Shown in pieces: positions 11,440 through 22,975 of a DNA stretch of 64,000 nucleotides. Below the pieces are notes generated by a model. That model worked only from the letters and a program-made list of their open reading frames with translations, made no database searches and had not been told where the DNA came from. Source of the stretch: Gentiana macrophylla (Eukaryota > Streptophyta > Magnoliopsida > Gentianales > Gentianaceae); contig JAOBSW010001128.1 in the NCBI GenBank assembly GCA_026214975.1, forward strand, positions 62,001-126,000, in the 5' to 3' direction. Position numbers and translations under genes: made by a program. Numbering within the stretch: the first letter of the stretch is position 1; each line of letters starts with the position of its first letter.

Positions 11440-11888
11440 ATGGAGTTCGTGCCTGGATCATTGTACGAATCAAAGGTTGTATCTTTTGATGATTTGGGAT
11501 TCAGATTTCTTGATCTACAATATTTTGATCTTCATTATTGTAAGTTTCCAAATTTCGATTTGTTTTCTCTCAATATTGTTTTGATTGTGTAGGTCATTGG
11601 TTTGATGAAATTTGATATTGATAAGAGTTTTTGATTCAGATCCTCGTTTATGCCATAAAATAGTAAACGCTTCGAACTTTTGTCTTGTTCATATACTCTT
11701 TGCCCTCTGATTTTAACACAAGTTTTATATTCGATTCAATCTCTCTGTGGAATCGACCTCGGACTCTGAACGCACTACCTATGATCGACCAGGTCCACTG
11801 CCGGTTAGAAAAAATTGAGTTTTGCCTAAGGTTTCGAGTTTCTATAAATTGTATTTGATCGAGCCGAATTGCGAAATCTTACTTATCA
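11440..11888 (+). repeat. 3' end of another Athila LTR
   Basis: The block CTCTCTGTGGAATCGACC near 11740, followed by an LTR end CTTATCA right before a tRNA-Asp PBS, identifies the U5 end of an Athila-type LTR. It is unlike the LTR of element A. The left boundary is not resolved. Confidence 0.6.
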
Positions 11889-11891
11889 AAT

Positions 11892-11909
11892 TGGCGCCGT
11901 TGCTGGGTA
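11892..11909 (+). promoter_or_regulatory. Primer-binding site, tRNA-Asp (inner fragment)
   Basis: TGGCGCCGTTGCTGGGTA matches the tRNA-Asp PBS with changes near its 3' end. Leader-like sequence follows to about 12150, but no gag. Confidence 0.8.
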
Positions 11910-12240
11910 GTCAACTTTACTGTACTTTGGTGTGCACTTTAAACCCCGTTTATTACTTTATTGGCATGTTTTGGGTAGTTCTAGACATGTTTAAGAGTAA
12001 TATCGAGAGTTATACACACGGGGAGTTAAACTGTCACATCGATAGTATACTCCGCCTTTTTAACGATATTTGACTCTTTTCCGAGTACTTTTGTCTTGCG
12101 GAATTACGCGTGGTGTTTGTTCGTATATGTTATTGCAGGACTTAGGTGATTCAAGAACCCGGAAGGCGATGTTTTGGACTGAGGAACTTGTTCGTGGCAC
12201 GAAAGTAGCATGAAAGTGGAGGAAAATAAAGTTTGGAGTG

Positions 12241-12615
12241 AAATCAAGGCAAACTGGAGTTTGCCCTACCCCAAACTGGCGTTTGAGTCAAGCTCTACCC
12301 AAACTGGCGTTTGGCCAGTACAAACGGGCGTTTAATAGAAGTGGAATTGATACTGAAAGTTAGAGTTTTAGACGGCCGAGCGTTCAAATCACCCCCAAAC
12401 TAGTGTTTGGATGCGTTCAGCCCGAATCAAGAAAGCTCATACAAGGCAAACTGGCGTTCAGGCAATCCAGACACTCGTTTGCCCTCAAGGCATGGTCCAC
12501 CAACCGAGCGTTCAAGGCATGTAAACGCTGGTTCACTAAAGACGAAACCCTAATATCATCAAGATCTCCAGGCCAGACGAGCGTTCACTATGACTCAAAC
12601 GCTCGTCCGGCCCCG
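12241..12615 (+). repeat. Palindrome cluster upstream of right LTR of A
   Basis: About ten short palindromes occur in about 370 bases. Clear ones are GCAAACTGGAGTTTGC at 12249-12264, CAAACTGGCGTTTG at 12282-12295, CCAAACTGGCGTTTGG at 12299-12314, AAACGGGCGTTT at 12322-12333 and the perfect CCAAACTAGTGTTTGG at 12395-12410. Later units mix arms of the AAA/TTT and GGA/TCC types. This part probably belongs to the start of the A LTR or its upstream UTR. Confidence 0.8.
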
Positions 12616-13668
12616 ACAGCATCAGATTTTGACCTAGCACTATAAATACGTAGCTCATTCAGCCCTTGAATATATCCTTTCAACTTTAGACACTTTTGGG
12701 GCGATTTTGGTGCGGTTTTAGTGTAGGTTAAACATACTTTGATCCCTTGATTCCATAGTTCATATCCGTTGATTCAACATACATTTTATAGCTTAGATTT
12801 ACGTTTCAAGTTTCAAAGATTCGACTTTTTGTGGATTAGTTCTTTATACTTTTTCAGATCAAATTTTGCTTCAATTATATGATGATGAATACTTTCTCTT
12901 TTATTATTTCTAGCATGATTTCAATTCTTTATTCCGTTATTACCATAATCATGAGTAGCTAATTGCATGTGTAGTCGAATTATGTGAAAGCGAGCGAGAA
13001 CCCTAAAGGGGGATGAGATTAGGAGTTGTGTAGTGTGTAATTGAATGTCTAAACGATTAATCCACGTCCTAAAACTTATTTAAAATCTTTGAATTAGATT
13101 GATCACCTAGTTCACTATCACACACATCGAACTTATAGATTCATTTTGCGGTGAGATGTGGGATAAGGGATTTTAGGATCGTTGCATAGATTCGGCCTAG
13201 TTGTTAGGTCCGTTTCCAATACAGAGGTTTGTCATCGTTGTTCAATCTTAATCATGTTAGGATAATCGGTTTTCTAAATGGAGAGTCGGTTAGCTTCACA
13301 TAGGGTGGTTAGATCGAGTTGTTCAGTCTAATCGCTAGAATTAGGAGTTGGCACCGGTGGATGTCGTTAAACTACATTGGATAGGTAGGTCGGTTAAGAC
13401 ACGCTCCCTGTCAAGTCCTTCCTAAGCGGTAAAAGTAGCTCGTGGGATCATAGTTCGGCTATACCTTTTAATACTTAAAAGTAAACACGTTAGTATAGTC
13501 TCTTTTTCTGCATCAGTATAATCCCTTCCACCGTTATTTTGACCTGAACTATGTTCGACGTCAGCTTTGGTACTTAGACATTACTCCCTGTGGATTCGAC
13601 CTTGTGACCACTATACTCCCGTTGACCCGATACTCTGTCAGTGAAAGTTAGCGGTTAAGTATTTTGCC
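12549..13668 (+). repeat. Right LTR of element A
   Basis: It aligns with 4730-5018 plus 6715-7555 without the solo-LTR insertion. It ends at TTTTGC, lacking the final TAGCA of the left copy, and passes directly into copia-derived sequence. It has an intact TATAAATA at 12641-12648. The true LTR start probably lies upstream of 12549, because the left copy is truncated at that point by M1. Confidence 0.8.
12641..12648 (+). promoter_or_regulatory. TATA box in right LTR of A
   Basis: GCACTATAAATACG is a good plant TATA element. The left LTR has G in place of the third A of TATAAA, so the two LTRs differ at this site. Confidence 0.55.
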
Positions 13669-14851
13669 ATAAATTACAAAATACCCCCCCTTGGATATCT
13701 TTTGCTAAACATCAGATATGATATGCCTCATTAAAACCTTACTAAGAAAAACCCAATGGGAAAAAATCTTAGTTAAGGAAAAAGAGTACATATTTGTCTG
13801 TGTTTCATTCACTCCACCTAACCAAGCATCAATTTAGATCTCTCAAGTGCCGCATCCCTATGCTCTTCACCAGTCTTTCAATGTTTTCCTTTCTTATTTA
13901 GTTTATCAGTATGATCATGAGTAGCTAATTGCAAGTGTAGTCGAATTATGTGAAAGCGAGCGAAAACCCTAAGGGGGATGAGATTGGGAGTTGTGTAGTG
14001 CGTAATTGAATGTTTAAATGATTAATCCACGTCCTAAACTTATTATAACATCTTTGAATTAGATTGATCACCTAGTTCACTGTCACACACATCGAACTCA
14101 TAGATGCATTTTGCGGTGAGATGTAAGGGGTTTTAGGATCGTTGTGTAGATTCGGCCTAGTTGTTAGGTCCGTTTCCAATACAGAGGTTTGTCATCGTTG
14201 TTCGAGCAGCTCTAAAGCTTAATCATGTTAGGATAATCAGTTTTCTAAAGGGAGAGTCGGTTAGCTTCACATAGGGTGGTTAGATCGAGTTGTTCAGTCT
14301 AATCGCTAGAATTAGGAGTTGGCACCCGTGGATGTCGTTAAACTACATTGGATAGGTAGGTCGGTTAAGACACGCTCCTTGTTAAGTCCTTCCTAAAGGG
14401 TAAAAGTAGCTCGTGGGATCATAGTTCGGCTATACCTTTTAGTATCTAGAAGTAAAACTCGTTAGTATAATCTTTATTTCTGCATTAGTATAATATCTTC
14501 CACCATTATTTTGACCTGAACTAAATTATACGTCAGCTTTGGTTTTTAGACATTACTCCCTGTGGATTCGACCTTGAGGCCACTATACTCCCGTTGACCC
14601 GATACTCTGTCAGTGAAAGTTAGCGGTTAAGTATTTTGCCATAAATTACATAATACCCCCCCTTGGATATCTTTTGCTAAACATCAGATATGATATGCCT
14701 CATTAAAACCTTACTAAGAAAAACCCAATGGGAAAAAATCATAGTTAAGGAAAAAAAGAGTACATATTTGTCTGTGTTTCATTCACTCCACCTAACCAAG
14801 CATCAATTTAGATCTCTCAAGTGCCGCATCCCCATGCTCTTCACCAGTCTT
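12910..14851 (+). repeat. Tandem duplication: A-LTR segment plus copia end
   Basis: Two head-to-tail units each consist of about 755 bases of element A LTR followed by about 213 bases of copia 3'-end sequence (13669-13880 and 14638-14851). The copia parts are nearly identical. The inner junction at about 13878-13883 shares ATGTT between the copia side and the LTR side. The second unit's LTR part is closer to the distant left LTR (6791-7555) than to its neighbour. Confidence 0.85.
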
Positions 14852-15329
14852 TCAATGTTGCCGCCGGCAATGTTTTGGTAAATAAATCTATCAGATTGTC
14901 GGTTGACTGGACCTTCTGTACATTATTCTCTCAACTCTTTTACAAATAATGAGTAAAGAATAACTTAGCTGATATATGTTTTGTTAATCCCCATTAATAT
15001 AGTCTCACTTCAATTAAGATATCCAAAATGCATTGTCTTCATATATTATAGTTTAATGAACTTCTTTCTCAAGTAGACAATGTCTCAATGAATAAATGAC
15101 TAAATTGATTTTCTCGATTGTGGTTGCATAACATATATGTCATATACTATTAACTTTGCTAGAAAAACCCAGTGGGAAAAAAACTAGACAAGGTAAATAG
15201 TTCATTTTATATACGTATTACGTGTCGCACTGACTGTCTCATTAAAATCCTTTAACCAAAAAAACCCTATGGGAAAAAACATAGTTAAGGGGAAAATAGT
15301 ACAGTCATTGGTTTTTAGGACCATAGACT

Positions 15330-16450
15330 CAAAATAGTTTTGATGTTGTCGCTCTTCTTAACGACAACAGTCTTTCAAACGTACGCATTCTGGTAGTATA
15401 AACACATTTATTCCAAAACAAATGTATGAATAATCCTAGTGAACAAATCTGACAGATTGTCACTAGAGCGTACATTTTGTATATCAACTCTCTTCTAGAG
15501 TTCATGTAGATTACCAGATGTAGGGGCTAATAAGTTCCAAACCCACTACTCACTTGTGCAACACATGCAACATAATCAGCACTGTAATTATCAAAACAAT
15601 GAGGGAAGTAATATAATCGCAATTTGCATGCATATGTTTCCACTGTCATGTATCGTAATGCTATAAAATTCATGATATTAACCATGCATTACTTACATAT
15701 TCCTTCCTTAATAGGAATATACTATAGCCATATTACATTCAACATGAATGTTAACGACATTTTTAACTTAACGGTATGCATGTTGCGATTTTCATATTAA
15801 TTCATTTCTGAAATCCACCTAGGATTTTCATATCAATATTCATGCCCAACGGCTCATAAATATGCGGTCATGACATGTAAAAACTCAAAGTTACTGCCAT
15901 ATATATGAGTTAGCGGAACATAACATTATCTATAATGTGAGTATATATTTGATCATTAACAAACAAAAATTTCCAATTCAAACTCAACCTTAATTTCCAA
16001 TTTCACTTTTACCAGTCTATGTGCTTCTGACACTCTACTATTGACTTGGGTTCTAGATCCAGATTATTAGCAAATTATGAGGCAAATATGTCGTCGACGA
16101 CTATGATATTTTATTATAAACATCTCTCAAGAAATTCATTGTATGGATTGGTTGTTCCGCAACCCCAATATTTAACCATTCGATGCATGTGCAATTTTAT
16201 TTTGGGGTTTTCGTCTTCAAAATGAATCTCTTTACGAGATTTTATGAGTGACTCTGTGAATTCATTTTCCGCGGTTTTTTATCTTTTACACCGATCGGTC
16301 TTCTACGTTTCTGTCGTAGAGAAATATTATCAATAATACCTTCGGTGCATTTTTAAATGGTCACTCTTTTTATTCGATTAAGGCATCTGGAAAATTACTT
16401 GCTAAATACTACAATTAAGATTATTTTCACAGTTCGGTTGAACGGATGCA
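15330..16450 (-). pseudogene. Copia pol relic (integrase end, RT, RNase H)
   Basis: Translated on the minus strand, 16110-15960 reads NIIVVDDIFA, stop, FANNLDLEPKSIVECQKH then IDW, the conserved segment before copia RT. Upstream, LASNFPDALIE near 16390 matches the block that precedes it. At 15880-15790 IYEPLGMNIDMKILGGFQK matches the TAYLYGSLD-IYMKIPEGF region of RT, with a frameshift before it. Traces of the RNase H end lie near 15480-15340. Many in-frame stops make it non-functional. No complete catalytic motif can be read. Confidence 0.72.
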
Positions 16451-18665
16451 TGGAAGATCATTTATGTTGTTAAAATTTCTCGGCATTCTTTTATTCTAAC
16501 ATGAGGTTTTCTTTATCTCCCCCTAATGCCGAGAATCAATCTTCATCAAACATATTGCACCGAGCTATACCTTGATGCTCTTTTATTTGCTTCAAGTGAT
16601 TTACAAATTTAAAACATAGTGGTTTCATTAAATATCCATTTTATGAGATTTTTTAAAACGTTATCTCTTTTGTGCTTTATATATCACTATATGATTTCGG
16701 ATTCTTCAAGAATCGTTCGAATTATACATCATATGTAGAGAAATCACTAGAATGAGACATTGATTTTTTGCTTCATTTCTCCATTTTTTTAGAAGATATT
16801 TGATGTATGCAAAATGTGCATAATATCTACCGTTCGTGCTTTTTATGTCAATAAATAATATATAAACCCATGGTTCATATATGTCAATGTTTGTCACGAG
16901 ATATAATTCATAAAGGATTTTCCTCCTCTTAATCTCGGACAACACTCTTTCACAATCAATAACTAGAAAATTTGCAATAACCTGTGACGGATTCAACATT
17001 TTAATGTGAGATCCTCTTGTGCGTGTATCAACAAACTTCCTTAATATTTTTCAATACATGGAGAAATATTGTCTCATATAGAGATATTATATCCTTTCTC
17101 ACAATTATGGATACAATATATTGAATATATCAATGCTCTTGAGTCACCGACCAATTCTAGTGAGATTCTCACAAAAGAATGATCATAACCACAATAATCA
17201 AAATATTCAGAATCACTATATCTTGAATATTTAATTTTGTCACATTCATTTCACAGAATGAATGTGATGCATCTCATACATATATCATTGTTTTAAATGA
17301 TGCATATAGTACCAGTCACATTCTCTTCGTGGAATGGACATATCTCATTATTTTCAAACATATACTTTATACACATTTCGTTGGGAAATAGTATATAAAG
17401 CAAATATTCCAATCTCGATATAATACTCATATTACTCAAAAACATAGAGCATAGTGCTTTATTTCAAACAATTTTTATTTCGTTGGCTTTTTTGAAACCT
17501 TACATAGCACTTACAAATTATGCATTTCACATTCGCATCTCTCATATTTTATTTTAAGAGTTTCACTCTGGTATCCAATATAACGTGCGTTGTCGCACTA
17601 TTGATGATACTAATATCGTCATCACCATTAATCGGTTCAGCTCTCTTCTTTAAGAAAAAATAAAATTATGGCACATTAGAGGGAAACAATAATTTCCAAA
17701 CAAATAATAATGTTCACGATATATATATATATATCACAAAAATAGATTCGTACAATAATTATCTTTCAAATAAATCAATTATGAGTTGGAATTATATGTG
17801 CTAAGGGATCCAAGGGACAATTATTTGATATTGCGATAAGTGAATCAATCTTTATGCTAGCTATGACAGCTATAAATTCACTTACTAATGAAGAATAATA
17901 ATATGTTGTCATATTTAATTTTACCATTATTTGACCAAAAATTGGGGAAAAAAGTAATAAATGGAATATACAGAGCAAACGCAATTTAAAGACCATATAA
18001 TGGTAGTCATGTTTCAAAATCCGCACGCTGAATGCTTTTCTTTTGTAAGGAATATATGTATAAAAAATCACATTAATGATTATCATTATTCTAGCAATTA
18101 ATCAAGCAATATACTATATTTTTCATTGAATGAACAAATATTTTTATTTATTAAATTTAATGCAAATACGGTTGCCAAAAATACAATGAATGCATAAATT
18201 ACTGAAATGATCATGCAAATATTGTAAAGTTATGGTTAATATCAATCCAATAATTAAATGATATGGCAATATCATATGTTTTCTTTTTCATACAATGTCA
18301 GTTTTCGGTTGGAAAATATATTGCTAAGTTATAAACAAAAAAAAAAATTCTCATGCCGTATCAAAATACAGATCATGTATGCATTACGTAAGTGATTAAC
18401 ATAACTATACAATCAATGTGATATAATCTATTTAATTTTAACAATTTAAAAAGATTTTATTTACTTACATTTATACGAATATAATTGCCAAAAGTAATAT
18501 ACATTGATTAATCCACTGATTGGGCAATTATATATTATTATTGTGGGCAATATCAAGATCTACTTACCTAAAATAAATGACAATACAATTGTATTCCCTT
18601 TTTGATGAAGAAAACTAGCAACACATATGCATTATACACAATCAAAAAAATTTAATTCCATAAGT

Positions 18666-18714
18666 ACTATATATATGTGTATATATATGTATGTGTGTGT
18701 GTGTGTGTGTGTAT
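18666..18714 (+). repeat. Microsatellite (TA)n/(TG)n
   Basis: Alternating TA then TG dinucleotides. Confidence 0.9.
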
Positions 18715-18899
18715 CCCCAAAAACTTTAGCCATATCTAAATAAGGCCAAGACAAGAAACAATTTATTAATAAATGATGCTTAAATTTTAAATGCATCTCG
18801 TATAAACAATTTCTCGAAATCGCCACTAACTCTGACATGTGGCGTGATCTTCTAAAAGATCACTTTGTTTCTTGTCATGATCATTATCTTAATCATATA

Positions 18900-19715
18900 A
18901 AAATGATCATTGTTTTAATCATATAAAAATAATTTTATGAGGACTGTATCAACCATGTCCTCCTCCACGACCATAACAAAATATTTATAAATTTAGTCAC
19001 GTTCTTTATAAAGTATGAACTCTCATAATTCGGTCAGGACTCATTAGTCATATCAATGATGACTCATTATTTATTTTCATTATTCCACATCTAGTGGATT
19101 ATTATTTGTCATTCATGATACAAAATTATAATTAATTTCATATACACCATAAATTACTTTTTGTTTGATATTGCTGCTTCAGGAGTATATCATCATGATA
19201 ACAAGTTATTTAACTTTTTTTCAATTGTGATCATGAAATCTCATGATATATTCAACAAATTCCTTATCTCTGAATTTCAGATCACTCGTGGAACATGTCT
19301 TTCTCTATGGACTTCGGGTCCTAATTTATTTATATGAATGAAATGTTTGTACTTTTTTTCACCGTAAATTTCATATTCACTTTCACGATATTTCGACATG
19401 TCTGAAATTTATATATGTGAATTTGATATTCACTTTCACCGGTCTTTTACATGCCCACTTATGTGAATTATATATTCACTTTTACGAGCTTTCTATTTTC
19501 ATACGGTTTTCTAGTCCATTACATGCTCGTTTAAAACATTGATCAACTTCATGTGATCATATATCCTTTTCCAATTTGCACAAAAGACAAACTCTTTTGT
19601 CTAAGGAATATAGCCTTCAAGGCTGCATATTACTGATGAGAATTACTCATATTTTTTTCTTACGTGGTATTGAATTAATCCATCTTGATTTGATGATGTC
19701 AATACCACTAGAATC

Positions 19716-19799
<84 letters not shown>

Positions 19800-19990
19800 A
19801 TATAATTGATCACAGTAAATATTTTAAATAAATAATTTTTTTACCTAAATGTTTACCTATATCGTGATGCAGAGATATAAAATATATCAATTGATCGGCT
19901 TGCGTCCTTATGGCAATCTATGAATGGTGATTCTTGTGGGTTTTTTTTCTTTCGAAGGTTGCCAAACTCATCAAAACAATTTTGATAATT
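18900..19990 (-). pseudogene. Copia gag traces (C1)
   Basis: Near 19960 the minus strand has an ATG reading MSLATFE, as in starts of copia gag proteins beginning MSNLAKLEF. At about 18985-18940 YGRGGGHG resembles the Gly/Arg-rich linker before the gag zinc knuckle. The rest cannot be read in one frame and includes a long TA repeat, so this is a weak call. Confidence 0.4.
19721..19796 (+). repeat. Microsatellite (TA)n
   Basis: About 38 TA units in a row, inside the copia relic. Confidence 0.95.
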
Positions 19991-20002
19991 TGGGACGTGG
20001 TT

Positions 20003-20022
20003 AGAGACTCGTGTTGATAACG
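20003..20022 (-). promoter_or_regulatory. Candidate primer-binding site of C1
   Basis: The minus strand reads CGTTATCAACACGAGTCTCT immediately after the proposed LTR end TTTATAACA. This resembles the CGTTATCAGCACGAG sequence that follows LTRs in many plant copia elements. The matching tRNA is not identified. Confidence 0.5.
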
Positions 20023-20255
20023 TGTTATAAAACTAAAAAAATAATAGATGAAGAACAAGAGGAAATAGAAGTATAGAAGAAAGGAAAATTGTTTGTGTAT
20101 AATTTCAAAGGTATAAGGGGTATTTATAGTACATTTTAGAGTGTGAAAACAATAAATGAATAGAATAATAATATTACAAAAACTCAATCAAAATCAATAG
20201 ACAGTCCAAAATATATTATTACATAATATTTTAAAAATTACTGGGCCCACCAACA
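20023..20255 (-). repeat. 5' LTR of C1 (233 bp)
   Basis: On the minus strand it runs from TGTTGGTGGGCCC to TTTATAACA. Termini TG...CA and the adjacent primer-binding-like site support the call. With no second LTR in the window, the limits rest on these signals alone. Confidence 0.55.
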
Positions 20256-20733
20256 ATCACGTAAAGAATGCACAATAATTTTCCTTAGGATGATCACCCA
20301 ATTGACAAACATGAGAGTGCAAAACATGACACTTGTAAAAAAAAGTTTGAGGTAAGAGAATCGCAGTGTGGGCTTCCTTGGAAAGTTATTAGGTGCACCC
20401 GCCATATGCGGAAAGCACCCATGTGGCACGATATGAGTATTTTATTTCTAAACTGAAGTCAAATTGTGCCGTCCAGATTTGTTTATCCGTCAATTTAGTA
20501 TAAATGAAGATACTACACAATAACTTCCCGACTACCTTTTATAGCGTAAAATGCAATCTGAGCAGTCCTTTTAGACTAAAATGTATACTTATTCGGCTAC
20601 TCACAACCAGTATGCAAAAAATTATAACCACTACTGACTGTGAATTTATTATTAGTCTAGCCAATATTACCGTGGACTACCAGAGTCATCCCTAAAATCA
20701 TTTGCTGCGATACATATATGATAGCAAACTGAT
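20256..20733 (+). other. Unclassified sequence between C1 and Reina
   Basis: This stretch holds no recognisable coding region, repeat or terminal structure. Reading frames here are short and lack domain motifs. It may be old host DNA or a decayed element. Confidence 0.4.
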
Positions 20734-21208
20734 TGTAGGATCTAGATGAAAGCTTTAACCTTTTATTGATTCAGCACTCAATTTCTAGGGTTCATACGAA
20801 TTTTAGGCTAGGGTTTATTTACGAGCAGATTGCTAACTTCGGGATAATGAATTTCGTGGATTATTTGGAACACACAAAGCGAATAAACAACAATAACCAA
20901 TCTCTGATTATCGTCTCGTGATAATCCTATCTCAGGAGAACCACCCAACTATTCCATCTTAGAATAATTGAAGAAACCCAATCACTGGAAGTTTCTGAAT
21001 AAAATTCAATTCATGATTCCAAAATAATCTGCATAATACGTTCATGTTTGGCAACTATAAATAGCGAAATAGAAACCTAATTCCTAAGGAAATAAGGCGC
21101 CACTTTATCAGCTTTGGGCCTGAATATTAACTCCCTAATTAAATAAAAAAGCCTAATTAAAAATAGCATAATTAAAAGTCTATAAAAATAATCAGCAAAT
21201 GTGATGCA
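20734..21208 (-). repeat. 3' LTR of the Reina element (about 475 bp)
   Basis: The minus strand begins TGCATCACATTTGC a few bases after a purine-containing tract (GTATGGGGCG) downstream of the pol stop, and ends TAGATCCTACA. No second copy is present to confirm the ends. Confidence 0.55.
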
Positions 21209-22326
21209 TAAAACGCCCCATACTTGGGCCTTTTCGCACACTAAGCCCAATCAACAATGAATAGACTTAGAGTAGTTGGATCATCAATCCTCGAGGCCTC
21301 ATTCTCCCTTCCAACATCTTGGACCAGCTTTGCATAAGCTTCTCGAGCCATCTTCTCTTGAAAACGTGTGATAGGTCCATCTCGAACAATAATAGGATCC
21401 TTGGGCTTGTGAATGCGTGGCTGATCATCTTGGAGTGCATCATTCCCTCCCGGTTCGGAAGGATCTGACCTCAAATCATAATGAGGATCATCAAACGGGG
21501 ACAAGTCCTTAACGTTGATTGTTGAAGACATAGCCCAATCCGGTGTCAAATCTATGACATAAGCGTTGTCATTCACCTTTCGTAGCACTTGAAATGGGCC
21601 ATCACCTCGGTAATTCAGCTTGCTCTTCCGTTGATGTGGAAAACGCTCCTTGCGTAGGTATAGCCATACCCAATCTCCCGGTTTGAAGATCATTTCTCTG
21701 CGCCCTTTATTAGCCTGCTTGAGATACCGCTCCGTAGCTTTTCAACCTTCAAACGAGCCTTAGTATGCAATTCACGAACAAGTGCAGCTTTGTCTTCCGC
21801 CTCCAAGCTCACGTGTGTACCTGTAGGAAGAGGAACAAACTCGAAAGGAGCAGAGGGTAAAAAACCATAAACAACTTCAAACGGTGCAGCCTTAGTAGCC
21901 GAGTGAGGAGCACGATTATAAGCAAATTTAACAAATGGAAGACACGTTTCCCACATCCTAAGGTTCTTACCCACCACAGTTCGAAGTAACTGACCCAAAG
22001 TACGGTTGGTAACCTCTGTTTGACCATCAGTTTGTGGGTGAAAAGAAGTGGAATATAACAAGGATGTACCTAGTTTCTTCCATAACACTCTCTAAAAGTG
22101 GCTAAGAAATTTGGTATCTCGGTCACTAACTATGGATCTAGGCACACCATGCAAACGTACTATTTCCTTAAAGAACAAGTCAGCAATAGCAGAAGCAATA
22201 TTAGTCTTATTACATGCAATGAAATGTGCCATCTTAGACATTCTATCAACAACCACAAAAATTGAATCATGACCATTCCTAGTTCGTGGCAAACCTAAGA
22301 CAAAGTCCATGGAAAGATCAGTCCAA
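20734..22326 (-). mobile_element. Reina-type chromovirus, 3' half
   Basis: The minus strand carries the integrase core and C-terminus followed by an LTR. The [15 protein letters not shown] and HPQTDGQTEVTNRTLG blocks are of the Reina type. The 5' part (LTR, gag, protease, RT) is absent: at 22326 the integrase runs into the LTR of element E. Confidence 0.82.
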
Positions 22327-22330
22327 GGTT
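21241..22330 (-). pseudogene. Reina integrase core and C-terminal domain
   Basis: From 22330 downwards the minus strand encodes the integrase catalytic core: [13 protein letters not shown] supplies the first Asp, [13 protein letters not shown] the second, and HPQTDGQTEVTNRT the Glu. A TAG at 22092-22094 breaks it just after LSHF, and a one-base shift near 21693 separates the core from MIFKPGDWVWLYLRKERF. The GPFQVLRKVNDNAYVIDL block of the C-terminal domain follows. The protein ends at 21241. A canonical chromodomain is not seen; the tail (DDPHYDLRSDPSEPG) is short and charged. Only these two lesions are evident, so this piece is younger than C1. Confidence 0.85.
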
Positions 22331-22611
22331 GAAATTCAGAGATTGAATTTTTATCATAAGAAACTTTCAGAGATTGGGTTTCTTTCAAGAAGTTTTCAGA
22401 GATTGGACTTCTTTCGATTATCCTGAGACGGGATAATTGGTTGGTGTTCCTGAAATGGGATCACCATAGTAAATATTCTGAGATGGAGTTTTTACATATC
22501 CCTTTAGTTATTTTCGTTTTATTTTCAGAAAATCCATAAAAAATATACTTTTCAAAGCTGAATCGTTTGCTGTGCTTTAATCAACGATCCTACGAGTTTC
22601 GGTTTACATCA
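22327..22611 (+). repeat. Left LTR of E, truncated (285 bp)
   Basis: It matches the last 286 bases of the right LTR and ends TTTACATCA. About 228 bases of the LTR start are missing. Confidence 0.85.
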
Positions 22612-22613
22612 AG

Positions 22614-22625
22614 TGGTATCAGAGA
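22614..22625 (+). promoter_or_regulatory. Primer-binding site, tRNA-iMet (E)
   Basis: TGGTATCAGAGA follows the LTR end by two bases and matches the usual TGGTATCAGAGC complement of initiator tRNA-Met. Confidence 0.85.
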
Positions 22626-22975
22626 TCAGGCGATTAAAGCAACAACAGCTGCTGCGTTTTCTTAGAGTTCCTGGCGTTCTTGTTCTCCGAGAAACCCTAA
22701 CTGCAGCCTTATATTCGTCACTTGCTGCTGCATTCGATCCTTTCTTGATCATCATCAAGAAGCCCTAATTTGGCCGACCGTTATCACAAGGTAATCAAAG
22801 CATCCAAAATAGCTGCGTTCATAATCTGCTGCGTATTTTCTGAATCTTTTCGAATTTTGTTCTAGTCGTTTCCTAATCAAATCATATCGAAAAATTCTCA
22901 AAGTTTACCAGTAGATATAACTTTGTATTTTCTGTCTTTTTCTCTTTGGCACTTTGGCAAATTCGGTTTTTATCT

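Larger units (their letters stand above)
4730..13668 (+). mobile_element. Athila-like element A, gag-pro only
   Basis: Sequence 4730-5018 plus 6715-7555 matches 12549-13668, so these are the two LTRs of one plus-strand element; the left one is cut by M1 and split by a copia solo LTR. Between them lie a tRNA-Asp PBS, broken gag, and a retropepsin, but no RT, RNase H or integrase. It therefore looks non-autonomous, dependent on enzymes from a relative. The extreme 5' start of the left LTR should lie beyond M1, outside the window. A foreign LTR/PBS fragment sits at 11440-12150. Confidence 0.72.
14638..20255 (-). mobile_element. Decayed Ty1/copia element C1
   Basis: On the minus strand the order is a 233-bp LTR (20023-20255), a primer-binding-like site, gag traces, the integrase/RT/RNase H relic (about 16450-15330), then the block ...CCCATTGGGTTTTTCTTAGT typical of copia 3' regions, and a G7 tract next to the junction with element A. 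The 3' LTR is missing. Stops and frameshifts are frequent and the region is AT-rich with microsatellites, so this is an old copy. Confidence 0.78.

Noticed and set aside
19576..19797. Open frame ending in a long Tyr-Ile repeat, with similar frames at 34567-34803 and 48965-49150
   Set aside because: It is a translated TA microsatellite.
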